A DNA stretch of 37,640 nucleotides from a virus. The stretch's first letter is position 1. The number at the start of each line of letters is the position of its first letter. The DNA is taken from positions 1 to 37,640 of IMG/VR virus record IMGVR_UViG_3300045996_000465; one strand, written 5' to 3'. This document shows positions 19,262 through 27,814 of the stretch, piece by piece. The notes under the pieces were generated by a model. It did no database searches and was not told where the DNA came from. It saw only the letters and a program-made list of their open reading frames with translations. A program made the translations under genes and the position numbers.

Positions 19262-20587
19262 TCAATTCACTTTCTGGATAGACCAGCCACCGGATGCGCC
19301 ACCGGCAGGAGCGCCAGTCTTCAGCCCACCCGGAACTTCGGCCTCCAGCCCTTGAATCGCCAAGGCACGGTTGCGGCGCTTCTGCTCCAGTTGGCCCGGC
19401 TTGTCGTTCGGCTGCGGGAAATACTGCTGTTGCGCGTTGGCAAATTCAGCATCGCTGATGACAGCGCCAGACTCCCGGCGAAGGACTGCGTTCACAAAGT
19501 CTCGCTGCGCCTGTTCCGCGCGCTGGCCTTCTTCGGACAGCATGGCGTTTCCAACAGCACCGGCCAGCCCACCAACACCGGGCGTCTTTTGTGCCGCCAT
19601 CTTGGCGTTAACAGCCATCGGGGAATACTTGCCTTCCAAGTCTTTCAGGATGCGGTCGGCCTCTTTCATCCGGGAGCCGAACAGATTGGCCTTGGCTTGG
19701 CCCTCAGTCATCGGTTTACCGCCAGACTTCGGCGCGTAGCCCTGCACCGGACGGATGTTGCCTTGCTTGTCCTGTTGGACGAGGACAGGCCTTCCATCTT
19801 CACCGGTGACTTCAAAGGGCTTGGTCAGGGTGGCAGCGGTGGACTCGCGCTGACGAGCATCAGCCAGGTTCTGTCCGCGAATCGTCACGGACCGACCTGC
19901 AGCAGCATCAGCAGCGGCTCTGGCATTGCTTGCAGCGTTGTCAGGGCTCTGCGTGTTTTGCACGCTGTTTGCCGTCCGAGCCTGCGCGGTCACAGGATCA
20001 ATCGCCAGCGTGTCGGTCGTGCCGCCAAGGTTGCGCGTCTCGATCTTAGGCAGTTGGTCCTTGGCGCTCAGTGCTTGACGGAAAGCCTGATCCGCGAACT
20101 GTGCGATGGATGCCGGGTTTGCCTGTGCGTTTTTGCGCCACATTGCAATCTGCTCCGGGGGGAACACACTCAACTGCTCCAGCATGTCGAGGCCCATCAT
20201 CGCGTTCTCAACCGTGGGATTGGCTCGGACGGAGCCGAACACTTGCCCCATGATGTCCGCGCGTTTGTGCGCGGTTTCCAGCTTCTTGTGATCGGTTTCG
20301 GCGGCAGTCTTTTTCACATCCGCCTGCCCTTTTTGCCAATCGTTGGCTTCCTTCACCTTGCCGCGTCGAATGAGGGCGTTATAAACGTCGGCGTTCGGTG
20401 CAGCAAGATCAGAGCGCAGGGCGTTCTGATCCTCAATCCCCCGCTGGTATTCGTCCATCTTCAGCCGGTTCATCTGCTGGCCCTGCTGCATCTCCTTGAT
20501 TTGCAGCACCTTCGCCAATGCGTTGACCGGGCTTTCAAACTGCGGAGGCCTCACGCCCATCGCAATGCTGGCGTCAATTTGTGCCAT
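19262..20587 (-). CDS. Ejection (internal virion) protein
   Basis: 441 aa; ATG overlaps the stop of the upstream gene. Highly helical with long charged stretches (KEMQQGQQMNRLKMDEYQRG) and Ala-rich segments; the region from 330 to 420 contains RRESGAVISDAEFANAQQQY, seen from memory in many podophage internal proteins. Fits a P22 gp20/gp16-type DNA-transfer protein. Assignment rests on position and composition plus this motif. Confidence 0.75.
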   Translation of the reverse strand: MAQIDASIAMGVRPPQFESPVNALAKVLQIKEMQQGQQMNRLKMDEYQRGIEDQNALRSDLAAPNADVYNALIRRGKVKEANDWQKGQADVKKTAAETDHKKLETAHKRADIMGQVFGSVRANPTVENAMMGLDMLEQLSVFPPEQIAMWRKNAQANPASIAQFADQAFRQALSAKDQLPKIETRNLGGTTDTLAIDPVTAQARTANSVQNTQSPDNAASNARAAADAAAGRSVTIRGQNLADARQRESTAATLTKPFEVTGEDGRPVLVQQDKQGNIRPVQGYAPKSGGKPMTEGQAKANLFGSRMKEADRILKDLEGKYSPMAVNAKMAAQKTPGVGGLAGAVGNAMLSEEGQRAEQAQRDFVNAVLRRESGAVISDAEFANAQQQYFPQPNDKPGQLEQKRRNRALAIQGLEAEVPGGLKTGAPAGGASGGWSIQKVN

Positions 20588-21687
20588 CAGAAGCCCCCGC
20601 CGTAGTTGTAGTTACCAGCCCCGCCGCCAAGGTTGCCGTAGTAGGAAGGCGTCCCACCACCATAGCTGTTCATCAACTGGTTCTGCTGGTACATGCTCAC
20701 GCCCTGTCCAATCGCGTTGTTCCACGCATTGGCAGACCCCACCCGTCCGGCAGCTTGAGCATTCCCCGCGCCGATGATGTTTCCACCGGCCTGATTGCCG
20801 TAGTTCTGGGCCGCGTTACTGATGTTGTTCGATGCGGTCTGACCAATCCCGGAAATGCTCGCCAGCCGGTTGAACTGCTTGTCCTGGTTGTTGTTGAAGC
20901 GGTTGTAGGCGTTGCCGAACTCCTGCGAGGCAAGACCCTGGTTGAAGTCCATCGCGTCCTTGAGCATCGCGCCGGAGTCAATCCCGCCACCCAGAGAGGC
21001 AGCACGTTGGAGCGCCTTTTCCCCTTGTGACTGGCGAAAGGCGTAACCCGGGTCAACCTGGAAGTCTTTCAGGTCGAAAGTGTCCATTAGCGAGCCGTAC
21101 TCAGGATCACGCCCGGCCACCCTCTCGGCCTTGTTCGCGGCCCGCTCGTATGCCTGCTTCTGGCGTGCCTGCTCCCTTTGAATGGCTTGGGAAAGTCTGG
21201 CTTCATCAACCACTGAGTTGGTGACCGGAGCCCCAGGCGTCACCCCGCCGCCTTCTTCCGCCGAGGTGTACCCACCGGGGAGGTTGGAGGTGGACTGAGT
21301 GGTAAACCGCTGCACAAGACGAGCGCGAATTTGCTCCGGCGTCTCCATCGTCGGCATACCGTTGCCACCCGCAGTGCCTCCATACCCCGTAGGAGACAGG
21401 CCGAGCATGTAGGAGAGTCGATTCAGCCCGCCTACGCCCGCATCTCGCCACGGCTGCTGCAGCTTGACCTGCTCGTCGAAGATGTACTTCTGAAGCGCGT
21501 TGGCGTCAGCGGCCGCGCCAGATTGCGCATCAGCAGCGTCACTGGCTGCACTGGCGCTCATCGCGCCACCAACGACAGCACTACCAATAATGGCGGCTGC
21601 GACGTTCAATTCCGTATCCAGCTCCGGCTCGCGCTCACGCTGGCGCTTGCCAAATACGGCGGTATCCGCAATCAAGAAATCCATCAT
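20587..21687 (-). CDS. Ejection (DNA-transfer) protein
   Basis: 366 aa from ATG 21687, overlapping the GNAT stop. VAAAIIGSAVVGGAMSASAA near the N-terminus is a membrane-active-looking segment. The middle is polar and helical (GSLMDTFDLKDFQVDPGYAF and QSQGEKALQRAASLGG, typical of podophage internal proteins). The C-terminal 40 residues are Gly/Tyr/Asn-rich. First of the three ejection genes, in the place of P22 gene 7. Confidence 0.8.
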   Translation of the reverse strand: MMDFLIADTAVFGKRQREREPELDTELNVAAAIIGSAVVGGAMSASAASDAADAQSGAAADANALQKYIFDEQVKLQQPWRDAGVGGLNRLSYMLGLSPTGYGGTAGGNGMPTMETPEQIRARLVQRFTTQSTSNLPGGYTSAEEGGGVTPGAPVTNSVVDEARLSQAIQREQARQKQAYERAANKAERVAGRDPEYGSLMDTFDLKDFQVDPGYAFRQSQGEKALQRAASLGGGIDSGAMLKDAMDFNQGLASQEFGNAYNRFNNNQDKQFNRLASISGIGQTASNNISNAAQNYGNQAGGNIIGAGNAQAAGRVGSANAWNNAIGQGVSMYQQNQLMNSYGGGTPSYYGNLGGGAGNYNYGGGF

Positions 21688-22142
21688 CAGTCTCCCAGCC
21701 ACTTGCTGTAATAGGTTTCCACCGGCTTAGCCCCAATGCGCTTGAAAAGGGCGCTGGCGTCAGCGTGAATCTTCGACCCCATGAACCACCTCTGGACCCC
21801 ACGGCGTTTCAGTTCCTGCTCAACAAAGCGGAACATGCGAACACCACCCGAGCCGGTGCGCTTGTCAGGGCGAAGGTAGAAAATGTCCATCGTGCAGGTA
21901 AGGCACGTCTTGTAATGAAGGCCAGGAGCGATGAACCCAATGAAGTACCCCACCAGCTCCCCGGCGTCCCTGAGCGTTACGAACAGCAGCCCGCCCTGAC
22001 GTTCACGCTGGATATAGACCTCGTACTGCGGATCAAGCGGCACCTTGTCCTGATTCAGCGCCAGTTCCTTGTAGTGCCCCGGCAGGAGGGATTGAAGCTC
22101 GCCCAGCCGTTCCTCGAAGGACTCAACGTGGCAGGTAATCAC
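21687..22142 (-). CDS. GNAT-family acetyltransferase
   Basis: 151 aa from ATG 22142. Beta-strand/alpha pattern of the GNAT fold with ELVGYFIGFIAPGLHYKTCL in the central strands, and DKRTGSGGVRMFRFVEQEL as the acetyl-CoA pyrophosphate loop and helix; the C-terminus (ADASALFKRIGAKPVETYYS) is typical. Similar enzymes sit between connector and ejection genes in other short-tailed phages. Substrate unknown; a virion or host protein is likely. Overlaps the dioxygenase gene start-to-stop (ATGA). Confidence 0.8.
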   Translation of the reverse strand: MITCHVESFEERLGELQSLLPGHYKELALNQDKVPLDPQYEVYIQRERQGGLLFVTLRDAGELVGYFIGFIAPGLHYKTCLTCTMDIFYLRPDKRTGSGGVRMFRFVEQELKRRGVQRWFMGSKIHADASALFKRIGAKPVETYYSKWLGD

Positions 22143-22708
22143 CGGCTGGTCCTGATGTCAACAACCATGTGAATCCGATCCACAGCGCTGTTGTTGATGA
22201 CTTCGTGCTCCTGCGAGTTATCGAACCACCAGCACTCACCGGGGGCCATCGTGACCGTCTCATCGCCTGCGCGGAACATCACACCGGGGGCGCTTTGCAG
22301 GCAGAAGTGAAAACGGGTGTAGTAGTCCGTGTGGCTCTTGGTGTCCTTGTGCGGATAGATCATCCCGCCAGGTGCGATCTTGTTAATCATCACCCGGCCC
22401 AACCTCTCACCACCGACTCGCGCCATCAGCGACATGACCAGCGGGCGAGCCTCAGAAAGCGTCTTGTACGCTGGGTAATCAATGTTTTCGTGTTGGTCGT
22501 AGGTGCTGAGGTGGTTCTTCAGTTCTTCCTCAGTCTCATGGACCGTCTTCACCGGGAAGCGCAGCATGATCGACTCAATGAGCTTGAACGGGCCTTGTGG
22601 ATAGTCCCGTAGGTAGGTGTCCTCTTTCCACATCTCAGGGCGTCTCTTGATCGCCAATAGAAGGGGGAGAATATCTACGCCTCGTTCAAGGCATTGGAAA
22701 TGGCGCAT
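22139..22708 (-). CDS. Aspartyl/asparaginyl beta-hydroxylase-like dioxygenase
   Basis: 189 aa from ATG 22708. A double-stranded beta-helix 2-oxoglutarate/iron site is visible: H120-x-D122 (YPHKDTKSH), distal H168 (NSQEHEVIN) and R178 for 2-oxoglutarate binding. GECWWFDNSQEHEVINN resembles the Asp/Asn hydroxylase family (Asp_Arg_Hydrox). It sits among virion genes and overlaps the GNAT gene, so the two may modify the same particle or host target. Function not shown in this phage group to my knowledge. Confidence 0.8.
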   Translation of the reverse strand: MRHFQCLERGVDILPLLLAIKRRPEMWKEDTYLRDYPQGPFKLIESIMLRFPVKTVHETEEELKNHLSTYDQHENIDYPAYKTLSEARPLVMSLMARVGGERLGRVMINKIAPGGMIYPHKDTKSHTDYYTRFHFCLQSAPGVMFRAGDETVTMAPGECWWFDNSQEHEVINNSAVDRIHMVVDIRTSR

Positions 22709-22713
22709 CTTGT

Positions 22714-23229
22714 TTATGTCCTACGGGTCACGATGAAAGTATTGGTTGCCGTCTTGCGGCACCGGAACAGACCGGAGGTGCTCGCAGCAACCGTCATCAG
22801 CCCGGTCAGGGTGATCCCTGCTGCAGTTGCAAGCGTTGCAATCCCCGCCCCACGATTGAGGATGGAGAAGTCAAACGCCCGGTCATTGGCAAGCGCACCC
22901 GCCAGAATCCCCGCGTCCAGGTCGGTTCCGGTCGGCATGGTCAGGCTCGCTGCGCCCCCGGTGTATTCGATGGTCTGCGTCAGAAGCTCCGCAGCCGTGA
23001 GGGTCGCCGCCCCAGCCTTGACAGTGGATGCGCCCTGCTGGACAAACACGTTCCCGGTCAGATTGGGGTTTGCCAACATCTGTTCTTTGATGTTGCCCCA
23101 GGTCATCCGCATGATGCGGTTGGAGTCTTCGCTGTTCGTCCCGTAGAACGAATCCAGATCAACGATCGTCGTCTTCCCCGTTGCCCGCGTGAAGTTGGGG
23201 CGAGTCAGATACTCCCCGGCGTGCGGCAT
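22714..23229 (-). CDS. Virion protein, Thr/Ala-rich beta protein
   Basis: 171 aa from ATG 23229, overlapping the upstream stop. The N-terminal 60 residues are polar; residues 75-171 (TLTAAELLTQTIEYTGGAAS, then NDRAFDFSILNRGAGIATL) form a beta-rich module seen in other phage particle proteins. It is probably a minor structural or decoration protein. No enzymatic motif. Confidence 0.65.
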   Translation of the reverse strand: MPHAGEYLTRPNFTRATGKTTIVDLDSFYGTNSEDSNRIMRMTWGNIKEQMLANPNLTGNVFVQQGASTVKAGAATLTAAELLTQTIEYTGGAASLTMPTGTDLDAGILAGALANDRAFDFSILNRGAGIATLATAAGITLTGLMTVAASTSGLFRCRKTATNTFIVTRRT

Positions 23230-23564
23230 CAGGTCACTTCCCGGCCAGAAGCACGAATCACGATGGCAGAAGCGGTCCCGGCCAGGGTGGAGACAAACCC
23301 GCCAGCGTTGATAACCTGTCCAACCAACTCAGGACAGGTGTACGTCTCACCCGCAGCAATCGAGCGGGACATAATGACTTCATCCGCACTCGCAGCGCCA
23401 CCCGAAGCAATGATGCTCACCGTCAGGGTGGCGGCACTGGCCGTCCCGTTGTACGCGGTGAACTTGTCGATGATGGTCCGCACACCAGACCCGGCGGTGT
23501 ATTGGGTTGTTTGACTTGCCTCGGCGTACTTAGCGTCGATCAAGCATTTGGCGGTAACGCTCAT
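23229..23564 (-). CDS. Virion protein, small beta-rich
   Basis: 111 aa from ATG 23564. A run of short beta-type stretches (GTASAATLTVSIIASGGAAS then RSIAAGETYTCPELVGQVI) with an Ig-like feel; the AGETY-x-x-PELVG phrase is common in small phage structural proteins. Probably head or tail decoration. Confidence 0.65.
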   Translation of the reverse strand: MSVTAKCLIDAKYAEASQTTQYTAGSGVRTIIDKFTAYNGTASAATLTVSIIASGGAASADEVIMSRSIAAGETYTCPELVGQVINAGGFVSTLAGTASAIVIRASGREVT

Positions 23565-23574
23565 TTGTGATCCT

Positions 23575-23910
23575 TCACAGCATCTGTCCTTGTTTCATGT
23601 CTTCCAGTTCCTTGCGCAGCTCCGCGATCAGCGCCATGGCCGAGGAAAGCTGCGTCTCGATGTCTTCCACCCGTTGCTGCTCCATCTGAGGGGGAGCCGA
23701 AAACAGGCCGTCCATCCACTTGGAGGCTTCGTGCTTGAACTCCTCAAGCCCGGAATCGTCATCGTCCGACTGGACAAGTTCCGTGTTGGTCGGAGCGTCA
23801 ATACCCCCGGTGCGCTCCCACAAACCAGTCCACGCAGCTACTGCCTCGCGCGTCAGGAATCCATTGGCATCCACGAACCGGATGCGTGCGGGGAAAAGAG
23901 GCAGGGCCAT
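23575..23910 (-). CDS. Small virion protein with C-terminal coiled coil
   Basis: 111 aa; ATG overlaps the stop of the gp10-like gene. The start (RIRFVDANGFLTREAVAAW) is shared by small podophage structural proteins. A central acidic run (SDDDDSG) is followed by a heptad-like C-terminal helix (QLSSAMALIAELRKELEDMK). Probably a connector or tail accessory protein. Confidence 0.65.
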   Translation of the reverse strand: MALPLFPARIRFVDANGFLTREAVAAWTGLWERTGGIDAPTNTELVQSDDDDSGLEEFKHEASKWMDGLFSAPPQMEQQRVEDIETQLSSAMALIAELRKELEDMKQGQML

Positions 23911-25328
23911 CAGCTACCAGCCGTAGCGCGCACAGACGCACCGAGAACAACGAACTTGCAGGGGTCGGAAAAGGAGATTTCCCACACCCGCTCCCGCCCT
24001 GCTCCGGTTGGGCCGAACTTCACCCGCTTGCCGTACTCACCGGCCACACCAATACCTGTCGTCTTTTCGTTACTCCAGGTATGCCCGCCATCGTTGGAGT
24101 AGCGCAGCATCAAGAGAGGTTCGCTCCCCTGCCCGGTGGGAAGACCCACCCCTGTTTCCATCAGGATCAGCACTTCCTCGAAGAACAGGCGCTTGCCTTC
24201 TTCCGTGATGGTCTGCGCCCGACGAATCCGCTTGATCGGCACCCCGTCGTCCGTGTAGACATCCGGGTCGATCCTGTAGACCTTCCCGTTCTCCCAATCC
24301 CCGACAAGGGGAACACCAGACCCGAAGGCGAAGCAGTTGGAGCGGTGGCGATGCAGGGTGTTCAGGCTCGCATCGCGCCACAGCCATTCAGACCATTCCC
24401 CACTCGCTACGTCAAACATCCACGTCGCATCAGCAGTAGGGAAGGTCAGGACGTAGAAGGAGTGCCCGTCCATCTGGAAGGCATAGCCGAAAGCATCATC
24501 AATTCGGCTGTACCCACGGATGGCGGTTTCAATGGGATGGGTGGAGATTCGCGCCGGGGTGTAGCCGTTGGTGCGGAACACGATCCCGTGCCCGTTCTTT
24601 CCTGTACCCAGCCAGAAGACAGAGTTGTCAATCGTGGCCGCTGACCAAGTGGCCGCACAGCCATGCTCGATGAACGCATTACCCGAGCGGGCAAACAGTT
24701 GGTCTGCGTCCCCGGTGTTCACCCACACTTCCACGGACTGCGAACCCAGAACCCACAGTTCCCGGTGGTCCGCGATGATGGAAACGATGTTGTCGGGCGA
24801 ACCCTCCGCAGATGCGAAGTCCAGCGCGTTCCAACTGGCCCCATCGTTGGCTATCTCACTCCAATACAGCCGTTGTGAGTTGTTCCCGGCAACGATGAAG
24901 TACCCGTCGATGAATACCGCTTGAGTGACACCGAAGGGGAAGGAGGTATCAGCAATTTGCGTGAGGCTGGCGTTCTCCGCAATCCACCCCGACACCCCAT
25001 CCACGATCAGGATTTCAGACCCGTTGGTTGCCATCCCGACGCGGCGGGCGTTGGTCGTGATCGTGCCTAGCAGGGAGACGGAGTAGTCAGAAGCCGCGAT
25101 GCGGTAGACGTTGCTGCCGGAGACGACATACCAGAAGTTGCCGTTGGCGATCATTCCCCGGATCGGCCCGTTACCCACGGTCGCCACAGTCTCAAGGCCG
25201 GGAGTGCCGTACAGCGTGCCTCCCTGCGCGGACTTCTGGCTCAACTCAAGGTAACAGTTCACCGTCCTCTGAGCGTCAGCGTTGGAGCTGCGCGCTTCAG
25301 AGGACGGGCCGAGGAAGGGGATAAGCAT
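23910..25328 (-). CDS. P22 gp10-like packaged-DNA stabilisation protein
   Basis: 472 aa from ATG 25328. Starts MLIPFLGPSSEARSSNADAQ, then VNCYLELSQ and GTPGLETVATVG, diagnostic of the phage stabilisation protein family. The interior has repeated beta-propeller-like strands (GYFIVAGNNSQRLYWSEI, RELWVLGSQSVEVW). It would close the portal channel after packaging and form the tail hub. Directly downstream of the adaptor-like gene. Confidence 0.85.
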   Translation of the reverse strand: MLIPFLGPSSEARSSNADAQRTVNCYLELSQKSAQGGTLYGTPGLETVATVGNGPIRGMIANGNFWYVVSGSNVYRIAASDYSVSLLGTITTNARRVGMATNGSEILIVDGVSGWIAENASLTQIADTSFPFGVTQAVFIDGYFIVAGNNSQRLYWSEIANDGASWNALDFASAEGSPDNIVSIIADHRELWVLGSQSVEVWVNTGDADQLFARSGNAFIEHGCAATWSAATIDNSVFWLGTGKNGHGIVFRTNGYTPARISTHPIETAIRGYSRIDDAFGYAFQMDGHSFYVLTFPTADATWMFDVASGEWSEWLWRDASLNTLHRHRSNCFAFGSGVPLVGDWENGKVYRIDPDVYTDDGVPIKRIRRAQTITEEGKRLFFEEVLILMETGVGLPTGQGSEPLLMLRYSNDGGHTWSNEKTTGIGVAGEYGKRVKFGPTGAGRERVWEISFSDPCKFVVLGASVRATAGS

Positions 25329-25991
25329 CTAGAACCACTCCGGCGCGGTGGTGGCGCTATCCACTCGCTCGGTGTTCAGAATCCGCATCGTGACTGCCGC
25401 ATCGCGGGCCTGAACCATCAGGCGTTGCGCGAATGCCTCCGGCACACCGAAATCGTCAACCAAATCCGCAGCAACCAGAGTGACGAAAGAGCGGAGCATG
25501 GACACGGGGATGTCCACAGAATCGGGGTTGTTCGTGTCGGCTGCGATGGCCTGATAGGTGAGCTTGGCCGTGTAGTTGGACGTGGGGACCGGCCAGAAAT
25601 AGACGGTGGACCCATCGAAAAACGCCTTTTCAGGCTCGCCGGATTCCGTCTTGCTGGGGATGGCCTGGTACTGCCGATGGGAGATGATTTCGATTGGCAG
25701 GTCTTCCCCGTTGACCCTCAGCACCATCGAGACGGGGAAAAGAAGGTCCGTTACTGCCGAAAGGCTGACCGTAGCCACCCCCGCCGTCATGGCGACGTTG
25801 GTGGTCGCGCCAGAGACGTTCCACCAGAGGATTCCCAGGGCGTGCAACTCCTTCAGGCGAAGGTCAATCGCCTCGTTCACCAACGCAGCATCATCGGCTG
25901 ACGGCGACTCGTTGGGATCGAGATAACGCAGCTTGCGCAGGATCAGCTTTTGCAACTGCGGCAGCGTGCGTGCGAATGTGTAGGTCGGCAT
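25329..25991 (-). CDS. Head-tail adaptor-like protein
   Basis: 220 aa from ATG 25991. The helical N-terminal half (LRKLRYLDPNESPSADDAAL, then EAIDLRLKELHALGILWW) and the C-terminal PEAFAQRLMVQARDAAVTMR are typical of podophage adaptor (P22 gp4-like) proteins, with a beta insertion in between (FFDGSTVYFWPVP). It would bind beneath the portal. The gene directly precedes the gp10-like one. Confidence 0.7.
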   Translation of the reverse strand: MPTYTFARTLPQLQKLILRKLRYLDPNESPSADDAALVNEAIDLRLKELHALGILWWNVSGATTNVAMTAGVATVSLSAVTDLLFPVSMVLRVNGEDLPIEIISHRQYQAIPSKTESGEPEKAFFDGSTVYFWPVPTSNYTAKLTYQAIAADTNNPDSVDIPVSMLRSFVTLVAADLVDDFGVPEAFAQRLMVQARDAAVTMRILNTERVDSATTAPEWF

Positions 25992-26197
25992 CAGGCGTCC
26001 TTACGGGGGCGTCCAGGCTTGCGCTTCGGTTGGTCGGGCATGACTTCCACGCCGTCGAACACTTCGGAGAAATGCGAGTTGCCGCGCAGCTTCATCTGAG
26101 CGTGCTGGTCGTTTACTTCTGTGGGTTCTCCAGCACGGAAACGGAACCCGAGGGTTGCCGTCTCCGCGTGGTCGCCTAGATAGACGAACAGGGCCAT
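25991..26197 (-). CDS. Small virion-region protein with AT-hook tail
   Basis: 68 aa from ATG 26197. The N-terminal 50 residues are a small beta-like domain (LGFRFRAGEPTEVNDQH). The C-terminus KRKPGRPRKDA is an AT-hook-like DNA minor-groove motif around GRP. Sits between the decoration-like and adaptor-like genes. It could bind packaged or incoming DNA, or the tail may be a simple basic anchor. Confidence 0.65.
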   Translation of the reverse strand: MALFVYLGDHAETATLGFRFRAGEPTEVNDQHAQMKLRGNSHFSEVFDGVEVMPDQPKRKPGRPRKDA

Positions 26198-26200
26198 GCT

Positions 26201-26671
26201 TTAGGGCACGGTGTAGTACACAACCACCGACAGGGTGCCAGCCGCGAAGGTCGCAGCGGTGGCAACGCAGGTCACGGTGATGGTGGTTTCCTTGGCGAAG
26301 GTCTTGGGGCCCTCAGTGACAAGCACGCCGCCAAAGGCATAGTTGTAGCCAGACTCCGGCTTGACACCGGCGACGGTATCCGTGCCCATCACGCCCAGAT
26401 TGCCGAAGCCATCCGAGTCGGCGGCGTCGGAGCCGTTCGCAGCCCAGCCCACATCCAGGTCCAGCGTTTCCGTGGCGTTGGTGTCCAGGTCATCGGAGTA
26501 AATCCGACCGCCAACAACAACAGCGCCAGCGGGCAGCTTGCACATCTGGTAGACATCGGCGGCGACCGGGTTGGCCGTGACTTCGATGGTGCCGTAGGCA
26601 ACAGCCATCGCACCGGAGGGCGCGAGGACGGGGAACGTGCTCGACGCACGGGTAGCGGTAAAGGTAGCCAT
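26201..26671 (-). CDS. Head decoration-like protein
   Basis: 156 aa from ATG 26671. Beta-rich and Ala/Thr/Val-rich (TIEVTANPVAADVYQMCKL, TETLDLDVGWAANGSDAADS), with no charged catalytic motif. Directly downstream of the capsid gene, where many phages of this type encode an abundant head protein. Separated from it by a hairpin terminator. Confidence 0.65.
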   Translation of the reverse strand: MATFTATRASSTFPVLAPSGAMAVAYGTIEVTANPVAADVYQMCKLPAGAVVVGGRIYSDDLDTNATETLDLDVGWAANGSDAADSDGFGNLGVMGTDTVAGVKPESGYNYAFGGVLVTEGPKTFAKETTITVTCVATAATFAAGTLSVVVYYTVP

Positions 26672-26688
26672 GTTGATTCCTTGGGTTA

Positions 26689-26713
26689 AGTGAAAGCGGG
26701 GCCGAAGCCCCGC
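26689..26713 (-). terminator. Hairpin between capsid and decoration genes
   Basis: Minus strand GCGGGGC-TTCG-GCCCCGC followed by TTTCACTT. Stable 7-bp stem with a TTCG tetraloop. It probably trims the capsid message while allowing partial read-through. Confidence 0.65.
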
Positions 26714-26719
26714 AATTCA

Positions 26720-27805
26720 TCAGGCGTCAGCCACACCGGCGAAGTAGCCGGTCAGAACGCCGTGTTGCTTCAGGTCGTCGGTGTCGCCCGAGCCGGAGCC
26801 GAACAGCATCTTCTTCAGGCCGTCGATGCACTCGATAGCCACGCCCTGCTTGTCGCCGTAGTCGAACGTCTCCGTCTTGGAGGTCCAACGCTTGGCCATC
26901 GCCAGGCCCAGAGCCTGCGCGCCGCACAGGTACACCGGAGCCACGTCGATGGAGCCAGCGCCCACGCCGGAGATGATCGGCAGGTTGTCGCACTCATGCA
27001 CGATCACGCCGTCCCACTCCAGGTCGCCACCGTTGAACAGCTTGTTGTTCTGGTTGGCGAGCGTGACTTCGCGCAGGGCCTGAACCATCGTGCTGTTTTC
27101 CTTCAGGTCGCGGAAGGCGCGGGGGTTCGCAAACGCCACATAGAAGCGCTTGTTCATCCCTTCAACGCGGATCGGGCGAATCTTCGGGGAGGCAGCCAGG
27201 GCCATGCGCTTCATCAGCGACAGAGCGGCAGGCGTGAGCTTGTCGTTCGTGTTGTCGATGTTCGCCAGCGAGGCGGAGTGGTCGTTGCTGGAGTTGTTGG
27301 ACTTCGCAGCGCCAAACAGCACGCGGTCAGCGTTGTCCACCAGCCACGCATCCTTCTCGGCTTCCGAAGCGGACGCATAGGCAACGCCGTTGATCGACGC
27401 CAGGGCGGCGTAGATGCGGTCGATGTCCTTCTCGTCAGCCCAAGTACGCAGCACGGACTTGCCCGCATCTCGAAGGCCGATGGCAGAGAACTGCTCATCA
27501 ATCTCAGCGACACGAACGCCGTTGCGGCGCTTGTTCACGGCAACCGCGAAGGAGCGGCTGTCCATCTCTTCTTCAGAGCCTTCCAGGGTCTGCGAGCCCG
27601 TCACACCGTCGCCGGTGAGGCGGTTGACCAGCGCGAAGGTGATGGAATCGCCCTTCTTCTTGGTCAAATCTTCCTTGATCTGGAAGATGCTGTTCTCGTT
27701 CGTACCCATGTAGGTCTTGAACGGGTGGTTCTGGATGTACTCGACGAAGAACTCGTCATCCCATTGCTGGGGAGTCAGCCCAGCGCGTGCGGTCGTGTTT
27801 GCCAT
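26720..27805 (-). CDS. Major capsid protein (N4-gp56/BPP-1 type)
   Basis: 361 aa from ATG 27805. LTPQQWDDEFFVEYIQNHPF near the start, GDSITFALVNRLTGDGVTG at about 53, NKRRNGVRVAEIDEQFSAIG at about 92 and a C-terminal ATSRAWLS-like beta region are characteristic of the N4-gp56-family capsid proteins with an HK97 fold. Preceded by the scaffold gene and followed by a strong hairpin, consistent with high expression. Confidence 0.85.
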   Translation of the reverse strand: MANTTARAGLTPQQWDDEFFVEYIQNHPFKTYMGTNENSIFQIKEDLTKKKGDSITFALVNRLTGDGVTGSQTLEGSEEEMDSRSFAVAVNKRRNGVRVAEIDEQFSAIGLRDAGKSVLRTWADEKDIDRIYAALASINGVAYASASEAEKDAWLVDNADRVLFGAAKSNNSSNDHSASLANIDNTNDKLTPAALSLMKRMALAASPKIRPIRVEGMNKRFYVAFANPRAFRDLKENSTMVQALREVTLANQNNKLFNGGDLEWDGVIVHECDNLPIISGVGAGSIDVAPVYLCGAQALGLAMAKRWTSKTETFDYGDKQGVAIECIDGLKKMLFGSGSGDTDDLKQHGVLTGYFAGVADA

Positions 27806-27814
27806 TTAAGGCTC

